Source: Ottelia alismoides (Eukaryota; Streptophyta; Magnoliopsida; Alismatales; Hydrocharitaceae). Taken from it: a stretch of DNA of 64,000 bases. The stretch covers positions 1 through 64,000 of the forward strand of contig JAZKJV010011618.1 in the NCBI GenBank assembly GCA_037367405.1, given 5' to 3'. A program made the position numbers and the translations under genes. Numbering within the stretch: the stretch's first letter is position 1; each line of letters starts with the position of its first letter. This document shows positions 11,531-22,223 of this stretch, piece by piece. Under the pieces are notes generated by a model. It saw only the letters and a list, made by a program, of their open reading frames with translations. It searched no databases and was not told the origin of the DNA.

Positions 11531-13267
11531 GCTCAGCCCCTGACACCATGGAGCGCCCATCCGCCATCTCCGGCAATTAAGGAAGAAGAGACCACGCATC
11601 GGGTGGTGACAGCACCCTCTTCTCGACGGCGAGCTTCCTTCGGCAGGCGTGATCCAAGGCGCGCACCCGTGCCCCTTGCTGCTGCCCCAGTCCACGGACA
11701 GCTAGGTATTCCTCTCTTCTTCATCGGAGAGGATCGAATCCCCATCCCACCTCCATCTCCGACCTCGCTAAGGTCGGAGCGCCAACACATCCCCTTCCCC
11801 TCCCCCCAGTCCCCCTCCCCGTTTGTTTTAGCTAATACTGCAGGTACACCGCCGCACCTCGCGCCTCGACGCCGCCTCGCTCAGCTCCTCCTGCGCGGTT
11901 GCTCAGCCAATACGCAGATCTCCCCGACCGCCTGCCGCTCTTCGCCCACGGCGGCGCGCCTCGCCGCCCCACTCCTTCCCCACCGCACGGGCTTCCACCG
12001 CGAGGGCCCCTGACTGGGATTCGCCGCCCTTGGCCGCCGCGTCTCACGCGCGGAGTCCTCCCAAGCTCGCCTCGCGACGCCGGCTCGCCACCGCTTAACC
12101 CCCGCATCTCCATCTGCCGTTGGATCAAACCTTGATCCAACGACCCCAATCAAACCACATCAGCAAGTCCGAGCCTCGGCCTTAGCCTAGAGGCTCGGGC
12201 TCCCCGAGGCTCCGCCATTCGTAAACTAGGCTCGGGACTGTCCAAGCCTGAGCCCCAGCCATCCTGAGCCTCCGGTTCTGCCATCCAAGCCTCCTAGCGC
12301 ACATGCAGGGCACGTGCGTTCAGGGAAAAATTGCGACTGTGCCCTTCAAGGTTCCTGAAATTGCAGAAATAACCTTGTCAGTGGGTAAATTGCAGAGAAG
12401 CTCCTCTAACTTTCAGAAATTACAGATAAGCCCCTCCAGGGACCTCTTTGCAAGAAAAACTTTATTTTATTTACACTTTAGTCCCTGTAATTTCAATTGA
12501 GCATATCTTTTTCATACGAACTCCGTTTTTAGCATATAATATGTCATTTTGAAGCTATTTTCATGCTCTACAATTTAGCATAGCCTGTGATCAGATCTGA
12601 AGCTGTTTACATTATTATTATTATTCGAGGATCTCATTTGACTTGCAGGCTCAATTTTGACATGTTCATACTTGAGGAATCAATGATATGTATACAGGGA
12701 CTCCATTGAGAAAAATTTCTAAAATAAATCTTCATACATAATTTAATCATTATTCATTGAGGATTTAATCTGCGCAGGAGTTTCAAAAAAGGAAGATTGA
12801 GAACTATTTCCCTTGTATCTTTTAAATGATAATGTTTATTGCTTAAGGAACACTGTACATGGAAATTAAAAGAAATTTTCAATAGATCTCAGTATTGATA
12901 CTCTGATTACTTCTCTTAAACTTTAGCTTTTGATCTGTGATAAAATTCGAGGTTATTGATTAACATATATTGGAGCTGAATTCTAAATCAGAGATCCTGA
13001 GCTTAAATTCTGTTTATTTTTGCATAGCAATTTCATCGTTGCATTGTATATTTTTTTTTACACAGAAATTAATCGACATTGATTGATTATTTAAATTGAT
13101 TCAAAACCACGCAACTAAAAATCACCATTCCCTGAGTTCGACCTTGGTAAACTTGCCAAGTAAAAATACTCCACAACATTCAAGGTTTGTGGTATTTTGA
13201 CGACTGAAATTCGCCTCCTATACTACAATTATCGACTATTAAAGAGGTGGATTTCGCGATCATCAAA

Positions 13268-13285
13268 TGGCGCCGTTGCCGGGGA
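13268..13285 (+). promoter_or_regulatory. primer binding site, tRNA-Asp type
   Basis: TGGCGCCGTTGCCGGGGA begins two bases after the LTR end. It is complementary to the 3' end of plant tRNA-Asp, the usual primer of Athila elements. It primes minus-strand cDNA synthesis. Confidence 0.92.
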
Positions 13286-14677
13286 GCGGCGAATTTTTAG
13301 GGTTTTAAATCATTTCAGTAATTGATTTTTGTGAAAATTGATTTTTGTGCCATTTTTTTCTGCATTTTATTTTGCATTTCTCTCTTACTTCTGCTATTAA
13401 CCGCAAATTCTCTCTTCGCAGACTTCTGCGAGCTGGATTTTGATATTAATTCAAGGATCTGCTATGAAGACCGAATTTTAATTTTGTGAGAGAGAGCTTA
13501 GCATAGGTTTAATTTATGCAATATTTTCAGGGTCCCTCTCTTTGAACCCTTGTAATAATTAAGACTGAACATTCATGTGGTGTGTCGGGTCTGTTTCAAC
13601 CCCTTCTGTGTGGTTGGGACCCGACTTGAGTGGCGTAGGACTTAGGCACATATACGCTTGCTTGTTTATTACTGATTGTGCTCGTAATCTCTAGGCCACA
13701 CTTTTTCACTAATTAAACGCACTATAGATTGTTCAACATTAGCCAAATTTTAAATCAATTCTTCCCGCTAATAGAACTATCTGTTTAGGGCGTTTTTCAT
13801 CTGTGCATATCATTTAGTGTAAATTTAAAATTCCTTGTCTTGCATTCCGCATGAGAACGCGAGGATTCACTGTAAGTCCTTCTCTTAAGCATGCATCATT
13901 GATTTACGCTTGCATTGGTTTTTTCGATTCTCCCTCCTCAAGTTTTACAACTTAGGAATTAACGGAATTGGGACTTCTCGTTAGGCGTGAATTTTTGTGC
14001 TCACATAAACTACAGTGATACCTTAATCTAAAATTGGGACTACTAATCAAGGTGACTGTAAATAAACTGACCTAAAATTAACTTTTGTTGGTGGAGAGAA
14101 ACCCACTCATTGTTTGTATAAGGACAAGATCGCACACCTTAGGGTAGAGCCAAAAACCGAAATATTTCATTCAGACTACTGATTTTAAAAACAATTAGCT
14201 ACTTTTCAGTGAGGGTCTCGGGTAGCCGTTTACGGCCCGACTTCCCTTAGCAGAGTAGGTGGTTTAGAGGACACCGCGGAAGGCACCGTCCTCAAGTAAC
14301 ACGGGTAGCCATTTAAACGGTCCGTACTTACACCTATACTGGCTGAAAGTGGGTGCAACTAGTTGTATGAACTCAGGACAGTCTTTATAAAATATTTTGG
14401 CTCCTAACAGCTCCGCTTAATTTGCAAGATTGTCTTGTCATTAAATTAAAATTGAAAAGATAAGCGGCCGAACCCTGACGTGCCTTCATCTGTGTTGAGT
14501 GGTGAACTTGAAAATTGGCTGGTGTTTGCTTTGTGTCTGCTTCCTCGTAGAGATTCTCTCCATCCTCCTTGTCTTGTTCTTTTCACTCATTTGCTAAGGA
14601 ATCTCTTATCCTTAGCAAAAACCTCATTCAATTCCGGCACTTAACACTTAACTCTTCCTTTCTGAAGGTGAATCAAA
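13286..14677 (+). other. long untranslated leader of Athila H
   Basis: About 1.4 kb separates the primer site from the gag start codon, with no meaningful ORF. A strong stem-loop lies at 13584-13625 (GTCGGGTC pairing with GACCCGAC, extended by AACC/GGTT). Two near-repeats starting GGGTAGCC lie near 14220 and 14304. The leader probably holds packaging or dimerisation signals; this is inference. Confidence 0.7.
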
Positions 14678-15904
14678 ATGCCTCCAAAGAAGAACCCTGG
14701 TGACGATGAGAACAATAATGACCCCATCCATGCACTCTTGGCTAGGATAACAGATGTTGAACAAACCAATGAATTACTTAGGACGCAGTTGGCAATAATA
14801 CAACAAGGCGAGGATGCTATGGAAGACACGCATCTCCCGGAATTAGATGAAGACTATAATTGGTTGAGACCTGTCCCCCCTGAGGATGCGTTCGAACACA
14901 AACCGCATTTCCTTGCACTATTGCCAAAGTTCGGAGGAAATAACCATGAAGAACCATATATCTTCCTCCGCGACTTCGAGTTAGTCTGTGCTAACCTCTG
15001 CCACCCTAAGGTTAGCCAGGACTACATAAGGTTGAGAGCTGTCCCCTTCGCCTTGACTGATAAGGCGTCTTACTGGCTAAAAAATCTAGGGGAAATAGTC
15101 ACGACATGGGCCACATTCAAGATTCTGTTCTTAAAGAAATTCTACCCAGTTAGTAGAATTAATCAAATGAGGATAAAGCTCACGAGTTTCACCCAACACC
15201 CGAGTGAACCATTTCATGAAACCTGGGAAAGATTCACAGACTTAGTACAGAAATGCCCAGGACACAGGATAAGTAAAATGATGCTGGTCCAAAGTCTGGT
15301 GAGCGGGCTGAACCCTGAGACTCAAGGGTTGGTTAGTGCATCCTGCAGAGGAAGCTACATGGGGCGCCAAGAGGACACAGTCTACAGGGTGTTTGAGAGA
15401 CTTGCTGAATCTAGTCGTGCACAAACCACCAGCCGGGCTTACATAGCCGGCTCCAAAAAGATGGTGAATAATCTGACGACCGATCACAATGCTGACATGG
15501 GAATAATAGCTGATAAGCTAACTATGGTTGAGCAGATTTATAAAAAGGTGGATGAGATCCATAAATCATCTGATATGGAGAAATTAGCCAAATTGCCCAA
15601 ACAAATGGAGGAATTGGCTGACAGGGTATCAAAGATTGCACCCCCCGCACCCATACACCAAATTCACTACATTCAAGGTCAAGGGGTAGGGCAACATAGC
15701 CATTGGGGTGGAGACCAAGTCTTGTCCTCTCAAACTGATGAAACCTCCGCTCAGACTGATTTTGAGGAACCTCCACAAGTCATGGAGATAAACGGAGTCT
15801 GGTACAATTTGGAACCAGTCAATCGCTCAGGCCAAAACTCTACTCCAAACCCTCGTCCACCGCAAGCCCAGGCCACCTACCAGCCTCAACTACAGCAGAG
15901 GTAG
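14678..15904 (+). CDS. gag: Athila gag polyprotein (N-terminal part of gag-pol)
   Basis: The 408-residue open frame starts MPPKKNPGDDENNND; this ATG is the first good start after the leader. A short coiled-coil-like stretch (residues about 20-45, ARITDVEQTNELLRTQLA) precedes the retrotransposon gag (capsid) domain at about residues 90-250, with YIFLRDFELV, YWLKNLGEIVTTWATFKILF and ETWERFTDLVQKCPGH. The capsid packages the element RNA in a virus-like particle. A Gln/Pro-rich linker follows. The frame stops at TAG 15902-15904 but stays open in the same frame straight afterwards (QYRTGYQNPQ), joining pol. The stop is explained by CAG to TAG, or less likely is a leaky stop, since CAA follows. Confidence 0.92.
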   Translation: MPPKKNPGDDENNNDPIHALLARITDVEQTNELLRTQLAIIQQGEDAMEDTHLPELDEDYNWLRPVPPEDAFEHKPHFLALLPKFGGNNHEEPYIFLRDFELVCANLCHPKVSQDYIRLRAVPFALTDKASYWLKNLGEIVTTWATFKILFLKKFYPVSRINQMRIKLTSFTQHPSEPFHETWERFTDLVQKCPGHRISKMMLVQSLVSGLNPETQGLVSASCRGSYMGRQEDTVYRVFERLAESSRAQTTSRAYIAGSKKMVNNLTTDHNADMGIIADKLTMVEQIYKKVDEIHKSSDMEKLAKLPKQMEELADRVSKIAPPAPIHQIHYIQGQGVGQHSHWGGDQVLSSQTDETSAQTDFEEPPQVMEINGVWYNLEPVNRSGQNSTPNPRPPQAQATYQPQLQQR

Positions 15905-18769
15905 CAATATCGCACGGGTTATCAGAACCCGCAACCTCAGCCACAGCAGAACCAATGCCAAAGCCAACAAGGGCAATATCAGCGACCTCAGGCCAGGCAG
16001 GGCCAAGGGTCCTCCTCCTCTTCTGCTATCTCTCCAGAACTCCAGCGAGTGTTGGATGAGCTTCATGACATGAGAGTCGACATAAATCGACTCTCTCGTT
16101 GGAGAGATGAGGTGACATCACCCCAGACCGTGATTCCAGCTCAAGTCCAGGCTAACCCAAATAGCCTTGGACACAATCAGGTATTAATCTCTGACTATTC
16201 CATACCTGAGCTTAAGCCCTCCTCAAATAATGACTCTTATCATATCTCTCTTAGGAGCGGAAGGACCGTAACCATGCCTGATCGAGCAAAGGAACACGAA
16301 GATATAGCCCCAGTGTCCACCAATACACACAACCCTGGGGGAATTGACAAAGGAAGACAGGAGGAGAAAGAACAAGTCCCACCCACACCACCTGGATATA
16401 ATGGAGAGTCTGAGTCTGAGTCAGACAAAGAAATGCCACCAAGACACCATCCTCTAACCTCAAATTTCCCTGTTTTTAGTCCGAGTCCGAGTCCTGTACG
16501 AACTTTTTCATTCAATAAAAGTGATGATGTTGATCTCAACAAATCTATTCCTTTCCCCCGTGCTCTTACGGCGGGGAAGAAGAAAAACATAAAAAACCAA
16601 AAAATTGATGAAGAGATGGCCCGCATATGTAAGGAAAATATTAAGGTCACTCTGTCCCTAGACGAGATGATAGAAAGAGACTCGGCTTTTCGAAAATACC
16701 TGAAGGTGAGATGCACACCAACTAGGGCCAGCAAACAAACTCCTAGCCGAACAAAGAAACACATTCTCTTAGTAGCCACATCTCGTCTTATAAAAAATGA
16801 GCTGCCAAGAAAGAAGAGAGACATGGGTGCTCACTTTGTCACTAGCTACATCAAGGAAATCAAGTTTGCGAGAACATTGTTAGACAATGGATCATCCATA
16901 AATCTCATGCCCACAACCCTATATGAGCATCTAAAACTAGGTCCTCTTAAACAATCTGCAGTTGTACTTCAATTCGCAGACACATCAACTAAGAGACCTA
17001 GGGGCGAGATTCGAAACATTGTCATCAACATAGAGGGACAAAACTACCCAGTGGATTTTACAATTCTTGACATGGATGTCCCTAGAAATTGGAAAGATTC
17101 CCAGATGATACTAGGGCGACCCTTCCTTAGGACCGCAGGAGCTATATTTGATTATACATCCGGGAGAATCCAGTTCGGAAAAGTTGAACTTAAAAGGCAG
17201 CAAACTAGGTTCCAAAGACCTGACACTGAGTCGAGCACCGACTCTGAAAAATCAGAAACTGAGACTGAAATTACAGAACCAACAGTTGGGTCCTGGAGAC
17301 AAAACCCAGCCGCTATGATAGAATCAACCTCATCTGGTGAGGAAATTGTTGATGATTTAGTCTGCCAGCTCATCCATGCATCTACCTATACTCTTGGAGA
17401 CTCAGAGGCTACTCTAGACCTGTCAGTCCATTCTCCTTATGGACAATCCCTGAGTAAGGTACACAGATCGGACGCGGCGACTGCCACACCTCATTCCATC
17501 ATTAGCGATCCGATCCATGATACAACCATGATGGTGGTCAACATTGATACACTACAAGCATCCACATCACAAAAACAAACATCACAGACAAAACCAGATT
17601 CGAGAAATATCATTGACTTACCTGAACTCAAACCATTGCCCCCGACACTTAAGTATGCCTTCCTTGCAGGACAAAAAGGACAATTTCCGGTCATTATCAG
17701 CTCACAACTGACCGAAGAGCAGGAGATCCGCCTGCTTAATGTTTTGGAGAAAAACCGCAAGGCTATAGGCTGGAGATTGTCTGATCTTCCAGGGATTAAC
17801 CCAGCCCTGTGCTCACACCATATTTACTTGGAAGATAATGCTAAACCCTCCCGTGAATGCCAACGTAGATTGAATCCAAACTTACGGGAAGTGGTTAAGA
17901 CTGAGATCGAAAAATGGTGTAAAGCTGGGTTCATTTATCCCATCTCCGACTCCAAATGGGTGTCACCTTTGCATGTAGTCCCGAAAAAGTCAGAACTCCA
18001 GATTATCACCAATGAGGAGGGAGAAGAGATTACGACACGGGTACCTACGTCGTGGCGTGTCTGTGTGGATTACAGGCGCCTGAATACCGCAACGAAGAAG
18101 GATCACTTTCCGCTGCCTTTTATTGATCAAATCCTGGAGAGATTGGCAGGGAGAGAATACTTCTGTTTCTTAGACAGGTACTCGAGCTACAATCAGGTAG
18201 CCATCGCCCCCGAGGACCAGGAAAAGACTACTTTCACATGTCCCTTCGGCACATACGCATTCAAGCGAATGCCTTTTGGTCTTTGCAATGCCCCCGGCAC
18301 CTTTCAACGATGCATGATTGCAATTTTTGCCGACATGGTTGGGGATTTCCTGGAATTCTTCATGGACGACTTCTCGGTTCATGGTGATTCATTCGATGAT
18401 TGTCTAGCGCACCTGGATCGAGTCCTCCAAAAGTGCAGGGAAGTGAATCCGGTGCTCTCTTGGGAGAAAAGCCATTTCATGGTGAAAGAGGGCATTGTAC
18501 TGGGGCATGTCATCTCCAAGAAGGGAATGGAGGTTGACCCTGCCAAAGTAGATGTGATTAAAAAGCTTGAGCCACCCGCAAATGTGAAACAAGTACGGTC
18601 TTTTCTAGGGCATGTCGGATTTTACAGGAGATTTATCAAAGATTTTTCAAAAATTGCCCGACCGCTAACTGACCTTCTGGGGAAAGACACCGAATTCGTG
18701 GTAGATCATAAGTGTCTAGAAGCATTCGAATTACTCAAGAGAAGGATCATTGAGACTCCCATCCTATAA
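15905..18769 (+). CDS. pol: Athila pol part 1: protease and reverse transcriptase
   Basis: This is the same frame as gag; the first ATG inside it is at 16049. The aspartic protease region has LLDNGSSINLMP (Asp at residue 736 counted from the gag start), MILGRPFLRTAGA and a following basic or linker region. RT spans about residues 1125-1290, with WRVCVDYRRLN, FLDRYSSYNQ, FKRMPFGLCNAPGTFQRCM and the catalytic FMDDF (Asp 1230). The catalytic Asp residues are present, but FLDRYSSYNQ departs from the usual FLDGYSGYNQ. The frame is closed by TAA at 18767-18769, explained by CAA to TAA (PIL-Q-APDW). The long antisense ORF at 16240-16824 is a shadow. Confidence 0.92.
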   Translation, partial: QYRTGYQNPQPQPQQNQCQSQQGQYQRPQARQGQGSSSSSAISPELQRVLDELHDMRVDINRLSRWRDEVTSPQTVIPAQVQANPNSLGHNQVLISDYSIPELKPSSNNDSYHISLRSGRTVTMPDRAKEHEDIAPVSTNTHNPGGIDKGRQEEKEQVPPTPPGYNGESESESDKEMPPRHHPLTSNFPVFSPSPSPVRTFSFNKSDDVDLNKSIPFPRALTAGKKKNIKNQKIDEEMARICKENIKVTLSLDEMIERDSAFRKYLKVRCTPTRASKQTPSRTKKHILLVATSRLIKNELPRKKRDMGAHFVTSYIKEIKFARTLLDNGSSINLMPTTLYEHLKLGPLKQSAVVLQFADTSTKRPRGEIRNIVINIEGQNYPVDFTILDMDVPRNWKDSQMILGRPFLRTAGAIFDYTSGRIQFGKVELKRQQTRFQRPDTESSTDSEKSETETEITEPTVGSWRQNPAAMIESTSSGEEIVDDLVCQLIHASTYTLGDSEATLDLSVHSPYGQSLSKVHRSDAATATPHSIISDPIHDTTMMVVNIDTLQASTSQKQTSQTKPDSRNIIDLPELKPLPPTLKYAFLAGQKGQFPVIISSQLTEEQEIRLLNVLEKNRKAIGWRLSDLPGINPALCSHHIYLEDNAKPSRECQRRLNPNLREVVKTEIEKWCKAGFIYPISDSKWVSPLHVVPKKSELQIITNEEGEEITTRVPTSWRVCVDYRRLNTATKKDHFPLPFIDQILERLAGREYFCFLDRYSSYNQVAIAPEDQEKTTFTCPFGTYAFKRMPFGLCNAPGTFQRCMIAIFADMVGDFLEFFMDDFSVHGDSFDDCLAHLDRVLQKCREVNPVLSWEKSHFMVKEGIVLGHVISKKGMEVDPAKVDVIKKLEPPANVKQVRSFLGHVGFYRRFIKDFSKIARPLTDLLGKDTEFVVDHKCLEAFELLKRRIIETPIL

Positions 18770-20026
18770 GCTCCCGACTGGTCTCTTCCCTTCGAGATCA
18801 TGACAGACGCCTCTGATTTCGCTGTAGGGGTTGTATTAGGATAACGAAAAGATGGAATCCCGTATGCTATTCACTATGCAAGCAAAGTTTTAGACCCTGC
18901 TCAGAAAAATTACACTGTGACCGAAAAAGAAATGCTTGCTGTGGTTTTTGCCTTGGAAAAATTTCGATCAATACTTCTAGGATCTAAGGTGACGGTTTAC
19001 ACAGACCATTCTGCCATTCGCAATTTAATGGCCAAAAAGGACGCTAAAGCACGACTTCTGAGATGGATTCTACTACTTCAAGAATTTGATTTGGAGATTA
19101 AGGACAAACCTGGCGTGAAGAATGTCGTGGCTGATCATTTATCACGAATTGAACAAAACAAAATTCCGGAATCTGAATCCATCCGTGAAACCTTCCCAGA
19201 TGAGTCAATTTCTGCTATTGACTCACTCCCTTGGTATGCAGACACGGTGAATTATCTCGTCACCAATGAAGTTCCTCAAGGTTGGCCCAGAAACAAAATC
19301 GATCGACTCATATCTGAAGCGAGACACTATCATTGGGAAGATCCTTTCCTTTTCTTTGAAGGACCAGATTGCATATGGCGAAGATGTATTCCTCAAGAGG
19401 AATATCAAAGCATCCTCAATCTATGCCACACCTTGGAGGCGGGAGGACATCACTCTGGGAAGAGGACCGCTGAGAAGATATTGCAATGTGGATTTTACTG
19501 GCCGACCTTGTTTAAGGATGCTTATAATTTTGTGAGGTCGTGCCCCGTCTGTCAGAGAATGGGAGGAACCATTGGTTCCAAAGATGTCATGCCTATGCAA
19601 CCAGTGATCATCTGTGACGTATTCGATGCATGGGGCATTGACTTTATGGGCCCATTCCCTAATAGTCAAGGATTTGAATATATTCTTCTCGCGGTAGATT
19701 ACTTATCTAGATGGGTGGAGGCTATCCCTACTCGAGCTGCAGATAGCAAAACTGTTTGCAAGTTTTTGAAAGATCATATTATTTCGAGGTTTGGAATTCC
19801 AAAAGTTTTAATATCTGATGGGGGAAGCCACTTTGTCAACCAGGAGGTGAAGAAGTTGACTAACGAATACGGCATCGAGCACCGTGTCGCTACTCCTTAC
19901 CACCCACAATTCAATGGCATGACCGAGGTGTCAAACAGGGAGGTTAAAGGAATTTTACAGAAGCTCGTTTGCCCTGACAGGAAGAACTGGTCCCAACTCC
20001 TGGACCAAGTTCTATGGGCTTACTGA
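18770..20026 (+). pseudogene. pol: Athila pol part 2: RNase H and integrase
   Basis: This continues the same frame. RNase H has TDASDFAVGVVLG (Asp 1377), then TAA at 18842-18844 where CAA is expected, then [24 protein letters not shown] and ADHLSRI. The integrase HHCC zinc region is near residues 1590-1630 ([22 protein letters not shown]). The catalytic core has IDFMGPF (Asp 1655), SDGGSHF (Asp 1714) and TEVSNREVK (Glu 1750). The last two are separated by exactly 35 residues, as in the D,D-35-E family. The longest open piece is 18917-20026. TGA at 20024-20026 replaces an expected CGA (WAY-R-TAYKT). Confidence 0.92.
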
Positions 20027-20557
20027 ACGGCTTATAAGACCCCATTGGGCACCTCCCCGTTTAGAATGGTATATGGAAAACCATGCCATTTGCCCGCAGA
20101 ACTTGTGCATAAATCAGAATGGGCAATCAAAAAGATTAATTGGAGCTGTCACCAAGGAAAGAAGAAGCGAGACATGAATTTGAATGAACTGTCTGAAATT
20201 AGAAATCATGCATACGAAAATAGCACCATTTACAAGGACAAGGTAAAGAGATGGCATGACAAGAACATTAGAACAAAGATCTTTGTCCCTGGGCAGAAAG
20301 TTTGGCTATTTAATGCAAAGTTGAAAATTTTCCAAGGGAAATTGAAATCGAAATGGACGGGACCCTTCATTGTAAGAGAGGTACACAATAATGGGAGTGT
20401 TGAGATCTCAGAGACCGCAGATAGCACGCAAACATCTATGGTCAACGGTCAGCTGCTGAAACATTTTGTCGAATCCAATGAGCAATTAGTACAAGTTGAA
20501 CAGATCTCCTTCACTCAGTGCATAAATTTTGACGAAAAATTTGATCTGCCCAGATAG
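20027..20557 (+). pseudogene. pol: Athila pol part 3: integrase C-terminus
   Basis: Still in the gag-pol frame; the first internal ATG is at 20045. It contains TPFRM-type GTSPFRMVYGKPCHLP, the helical linker with WAIKKINW and the C-terminal DNA-binding GPY/F-like motif KSKWTGPFIVREV. The natural end is TAG at 20555-20557 after KFDLPR. With the four internal stops read through, gag-pol would be 1,959 residues, a normal length for the lineage, with no frameshift. Confidence 0.9.
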
Positions 20558-22210
20558 CACACCTCTCCGGAACCTACACTCTCTTGTACATCCGAAATTC
20601 TTCCCGGTTCCCCATCTGTAATTATCCGATTATACTTAGGCTGACCTGAGCCGAAGTATAGGGGGACCACTACCATTGTTTATACATCACTTCTCTTCTT
20701 TTGTTTTTATATCTCTCTATATTTAATACGAGCTATGTCAACATTTCACTTTGTGCCATGGGGACATACCACAAGTTAAGTATAGGGGGGTGTATTTGTA
20801 TATATTTTATCTACTTTATCCATAGCTCGTACTTTAATCGGGGATGGGTACAAGTAGTGTGTATAATACCAGTTATCCAAAAAAAACAAAACAAAAAAAG
20901 AAAAGAAAAAAAAAGAAAAAAAACTTTTTGCATTAAAAAAAATCATCACTCATGGTCTTGCATTTCATGCATTCCTTGGTCGATATATTCCTGACACATT
21001 CACCATCACTCAAGGCTTGAGGATTTTTGAGGACACTTGATTCCTGAGATCTTGAGATTCTGAGTTAGCCTGCCTTAGTCATTAGGGTTTTTAGAACTTA
21101 ATAATCCACACTTCCCTAGTTTGAAAGATTTGAGCGCTATATTGCACTCTTCATCTCTACCTTCAAAAAGAATATGATCAGCACAACCACTCCCACAACT
21201 GCATGATTGATGAGATGAGTTGAGATATCACTTGAGGAACTAGGACTAGAGATTTGAGTTTAGACCCGATCTGATGATATTCAAAGATGGGATAAAGTTA
21301 ATGAAGGCTGCAAGCAACCTGAGTGTCAGCAAAAACCTAGCCAGTATGTGAACAAATTCATATGCTATCTTTTTGATATTGACCTAAGTGCCAGGGTGTG
21401 ATGAAACTTAATGAAAATTGTTGATCAGTGTGCGCCATCTTTTGGTAAAAGCAGTGGAGCTAGCCAACAAAAAAAACTCTATCATCCAAAGTCAAATCCA
21501 AATGAGCTTCCACCAATGGCAAGCGCTCCCAAAATTTTCAAAGTGTCCACTTGGACCAAACACTAATTAGGACCAAGGAGTCGGGCTGACACCATAAAAG
21601 GGCTCTGCATCGTAAGCGATACAAGTCTGGGTGTCGAAGGTATCTTAGATACTCAAAAGAGACACACCCCAGTGTACTCCCAGAAAAACAAGTGCAGACG
21701 ACTCCAAATTCTCTTGACGGACACATTGATCAACAAAATAAAATATACTTGTGTTGAGTAATAAGGCACTCGAGAGGCACCTTGTTCCAATGAAAGGGAG
21801 AGAAAATCAGACACAATCCTATGCCCTCCATCAACTGGCCGTCCATCTACACTTTCAAGTCTGACAAACTAATAAGACGGTTGACTGAAGCAAGAATAGA
21901 CTTATTCCCTAGGGTTGAGGGTCAGGTCTAGAGGAGAGTCTCTTGGATTGGAACTTTGGGTGATGTCTCGATTTGACTCTCATGAATGCAGTACACTAAG
22001 AATCATATCCTTATACTATATGTACAAAAAGAGAGTCTGAAAATTAGAGAAGTTGGGTTCCTTTTGATTAAAGCTTGGTTGAGCACGAAATTTTATGATC
22101 ACTCAAATTAAGGGTCTTCTCTGAATTGAGCCTTGTAAATTCACATACACAGTCAGGGATGTATTCAACTAAGTTATTCATTCATTCATGCTCAGGGACG
22201 AGCATGGTCT
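20558..22210 (+). other. 3' non-coding region of Athila H (no env ORF)
   Basis: About 1.65 kb lies between pol and the polypurine tract. Many Athila relatives carry an env-like gene here, but no ORF longer than about 100 codons with plausible content is seen. An A-rich stretch lies at 20878-20945. Several blocks are conserved with the older element A (3111-5488), suggesting non-coding function or simply common descent. Confidence 0.75.
20654..20794 (+). promoter_or_regulatory. two internal polypurine-like motifs
   Basis: AAGTATAGGGGGA at 20654-20666 and TAAGTATAGGGGGGTGTA at 20777-20794 repeat the core of the terminal polypurine tract (AAGTATAGGGG, 22211-22221). The second is conserved in element A (3417-3437). 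They may act as extra plus-strand primers; this is not shown by sequence alone. Confidence 0.5.
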
Positions 22211-22221
22211 AAGTATAGGGG
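22211..22221 (+). promoter_or_regulatory. polypurine tract of Athila H
   Basis: AAGTATAGGGG lies two bases before the 3' LTR start at 22224. It is the plus-strand primer site. Confidence 0.88.
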
Positions 22222-22223
22222 TA

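Larger units (their letters stand above)
10286..13265 (+). repeat. 5' LTR of Athila H
   Basis: The LTR starts TGATGAATCTTGTATTCATC and ends GCGATCATCA. The AT-rich U3 carries a 16-bp-arm hairpin and four CACGTG boxes. A TATA box at 11525-11530 precedes about 800 bp of GC-rich sequence (R/U5), then AT-rich U5. Proline- and arginine-rich ORFs on both strands at 11138-12149 are composition shadows: they recur in the 3' LTR and have no domain. Differences from the 3' LTR include six substitutions in the first 120 bp or so, with fewer in most other parts compared by eye. Confidence 0.95.

Noticed and set aside
11138..12149. Proline/arginine-rich ORFs on both strands, repeated at 23076-24089
   Set aside because: They lie in the GC-rich part of the Athila LTRs, overlap one another in several frames and differ by indels between LTRs; not genes.
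16240..16824. 194-residue ORF antisense to pol
   Set aside because: It overlaps the conserved pol frame of Athila H, has no domain, and is explained by codon composition of the sense gene.
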